Shown one piece after another: positions 32,783 through 33,277 of a stretch of 33,277 nt of DNA (position 1 is the stretch's first letter; every line of letters begins with the position of its first letter). The notes beneath the pieces are model-generated. The model worked only from the letters and a program-made list of their open reading frames with translations. It did no database searches and was not told where the DNA came from. The translations under genes and the position numbers were made by a program. Source of the stretch: an uncultured Clostridia bacterium. GTDB lineage: Bacteria; Bacillota; Clostridia; TANB77; CAG-508. The DNA lies in contig CALXNM010000015.1 of NCBI GenBank assembly GCA_944389745.1, forward strand, positions 1 to 33,277. The letters run 5' to 3'.

Positions 32783-33076
32783 ATGACTGGTTTAAAAAAC
32801 CAATGGACCGTCGTCGATCAAATTCACAATAAAAATGACGGTTACATAATTGTCTTGCAATGTGCAGAGACCAATATCAACAAGATTACGAGTGACATTG
32901 CGTTGCTCCTTGCTTCTGGTTGCACTTCTTGCAGGCAATTGCTTACAGATGGCTTACATCTGTCTAAGCTTGAACTTACATTTATGCTGGATATACAGGC
33001 CAGCAGGTTCTTGATGAACCTGAAGAATTGGTTGCCCGACGATAGGAAGGAGCCTACACTCATCGAGGTTAATTGA
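32783..33076 (+). CDS. Unrecognised 97-aa protein of higher G+C
   Basis: I do not recognise the family. The start at 32783 follows a strong AGGAGG; a frame 16 codons longer would run through the leader hairpins. The 97-residue product (MTGLKNQWTVVDQ...) appears globular and alpha/beta, with a CTSCRQLL cysteine pair near the middle and an acidic, polar end. It has no membrane segment or signal. G+C is about 44% by eye against about 26% for neighbours, and codons such as CTG, AGG and GTC are common. Its own promoter, structured leader and strong terminator make it a compact self-contained unit, which suggests recent transfer or a small mobile cassette. Confidence 0.65.
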   Translation: MTGLKNQWTVVDQIHNKNDGYIIVLQCAETNINKITSDIALLLASGCTSCRQLLTDGLHLSKLELTFMLDIQASRFLMNLKNWLPDDRKEPTLIEVN

Positions 33077-33084
33077 ACCTCAAG

Positions 33085-33126
33085 CAAGAAGGAAGGAGGA
33101 CCCACACCGGTTCTCCTTCCTTCTTG
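33085..33126 (+). terminator. Terminator hairpin of the small gene
   Basis: Perfect 14-bp stem CAAGAAGGAAGGAG/CTCCTTCCTTCTTG with a 14-nt loop, then TTTAATATATATTTTTTT. A further small hairpin (GAGGTT/AACCTC) sits on the stop codon. Confidence 0.75.
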
Positions 33127-33172
33127 TTTAATATATATTTTTTTAGGAAATAAGAAATTTCCTATTACATAA

Positions 33173-33204
33173 AAAAGACTTCCAATTTCTTGGAAGTTTC
33201 TTTT
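33173..33204 (-). terminator. Terminator after tRNA-Phe
   Basis: On minus: ACTTCCAAGAAATTGGAAGT hairpin, then CTTTTTT. Usable in both directions. Confidence 0.75.
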
Positions 33205-33277
33205 TGGTGGCTTGAAGTGGAATCGAACCACTGACACAGGGATTTTCAGTCCCTTGCTCTACCAACTGAGCTATCAA
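33205..33277 (-). tRNA. tRNA-Phe (GAA), 5' end cut by the window
   Basis: On minus the sequence reads AGCTCAGTTGGTAGAGC (D arm), GGGACTGAAAATCCC (anticodon loop with GAA), AGTGGTTCGATTCCACT (T arm) and ends TCAAGCCACCA with encoded CCA. 73 of the expected 76 bases are inside; the first three (expected GGC) lie beyond the edge. Confidence 0.95.

Noticed and set aside
32842..33237. A minus-strand frame of 131 codons overlapping the small gene and the tRNA
   Set aside because: It runs through the tRNA-Phe gene and two terminators; no initiation signals. The plus-strand gene has promoter, AGGAGG and terminator.
1..33277. CRISPR array, prophage, rRNA operon or replication origin
   Set aside because: No regularly spaced identical repeats, no phage structural or integrase genes, no rRNA sequences and no dnaA-box cluster were seen.

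Overview
The window is very AT-rich (roughly a quarter G+C by eye) and almost every gene lies on the minus strand. It looks like chromosomal DNA of a low-GC, anaerobic, probably endospore-forming member of the Clostridia. Supporting signs are spoVS, a GerW/YtfJ gene, a DacF-type carboxypeptidase, T-box leaders, an LL-diaminopimelate aminotransferase, the YolD/Y-polymerase pair and strong AAGGAGG ribosome-binding sites. The species cannot be named from sequence alone.

Layout from left to right. Positions 1-740 hold no conventional gene but are dense with signals. There are IS21-like short repeats at the edge, then a compact two-RNA locus that I read as a type I toxin-antitoxin system of Fst/par design: a 29-residue membrane peptide on minus, a ~70-nt antisense RNA on plus, shared direct repeats and complementary terminator loops. 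A separate ~100-nt minus-strand RNA with its own promoter and terminator follows. Then come tyrS behind a T-box and a 32-codon leader ORF; a cluster of three GNAT-type acetyltransferases (one fused to DUF402) and a methyltransferase; and argH-argG behind an arginine-type T-box with a 23-codon leader ORF. Next are a YolD/Y-family polymerase operon, dacF and a membrane acyltransferase. The run ytfJ - DUF2953 - scpA - recX - recA is transcribed toward the left. After an orphan family-5 binding protein come spoVS and ymdB, a one-domain ABC-F protein, a two-gene ABC exporter, a CmpB-like membrane protein, a Dps ferritin, a VTT-domain membrane protein, a lysine-rich membrane protein, a second Y-family polymerase (dinB), coaE and tmcAL. 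The right end has rnhA (plus strand), dapL-dapF, an isolated plus-strand small gene of higher G+C with structured flanks, and a tRNA-Phe cut by the window edge.

How the parts work together. recA and both Y-family polymerase genes share an AAAC-N4-GTTT palindrome placed on the core promoter, suggesting one LexA-type SOS operator. tyrS and argGH are controlled by uncharged tRNA through T-boxes, and both carry a short translated ORF between terminator and gene. dapL and dapF supply the diaminopimelate/lysine branch. The most noteworthy item is the left-edge type I toxin-antitoxin locus, followed by the T-box-associated leader ORFs, the SOS operator and the higher-G+C small gene near 32.8 kb. All functional statements are from sequence reading; no searches were run.
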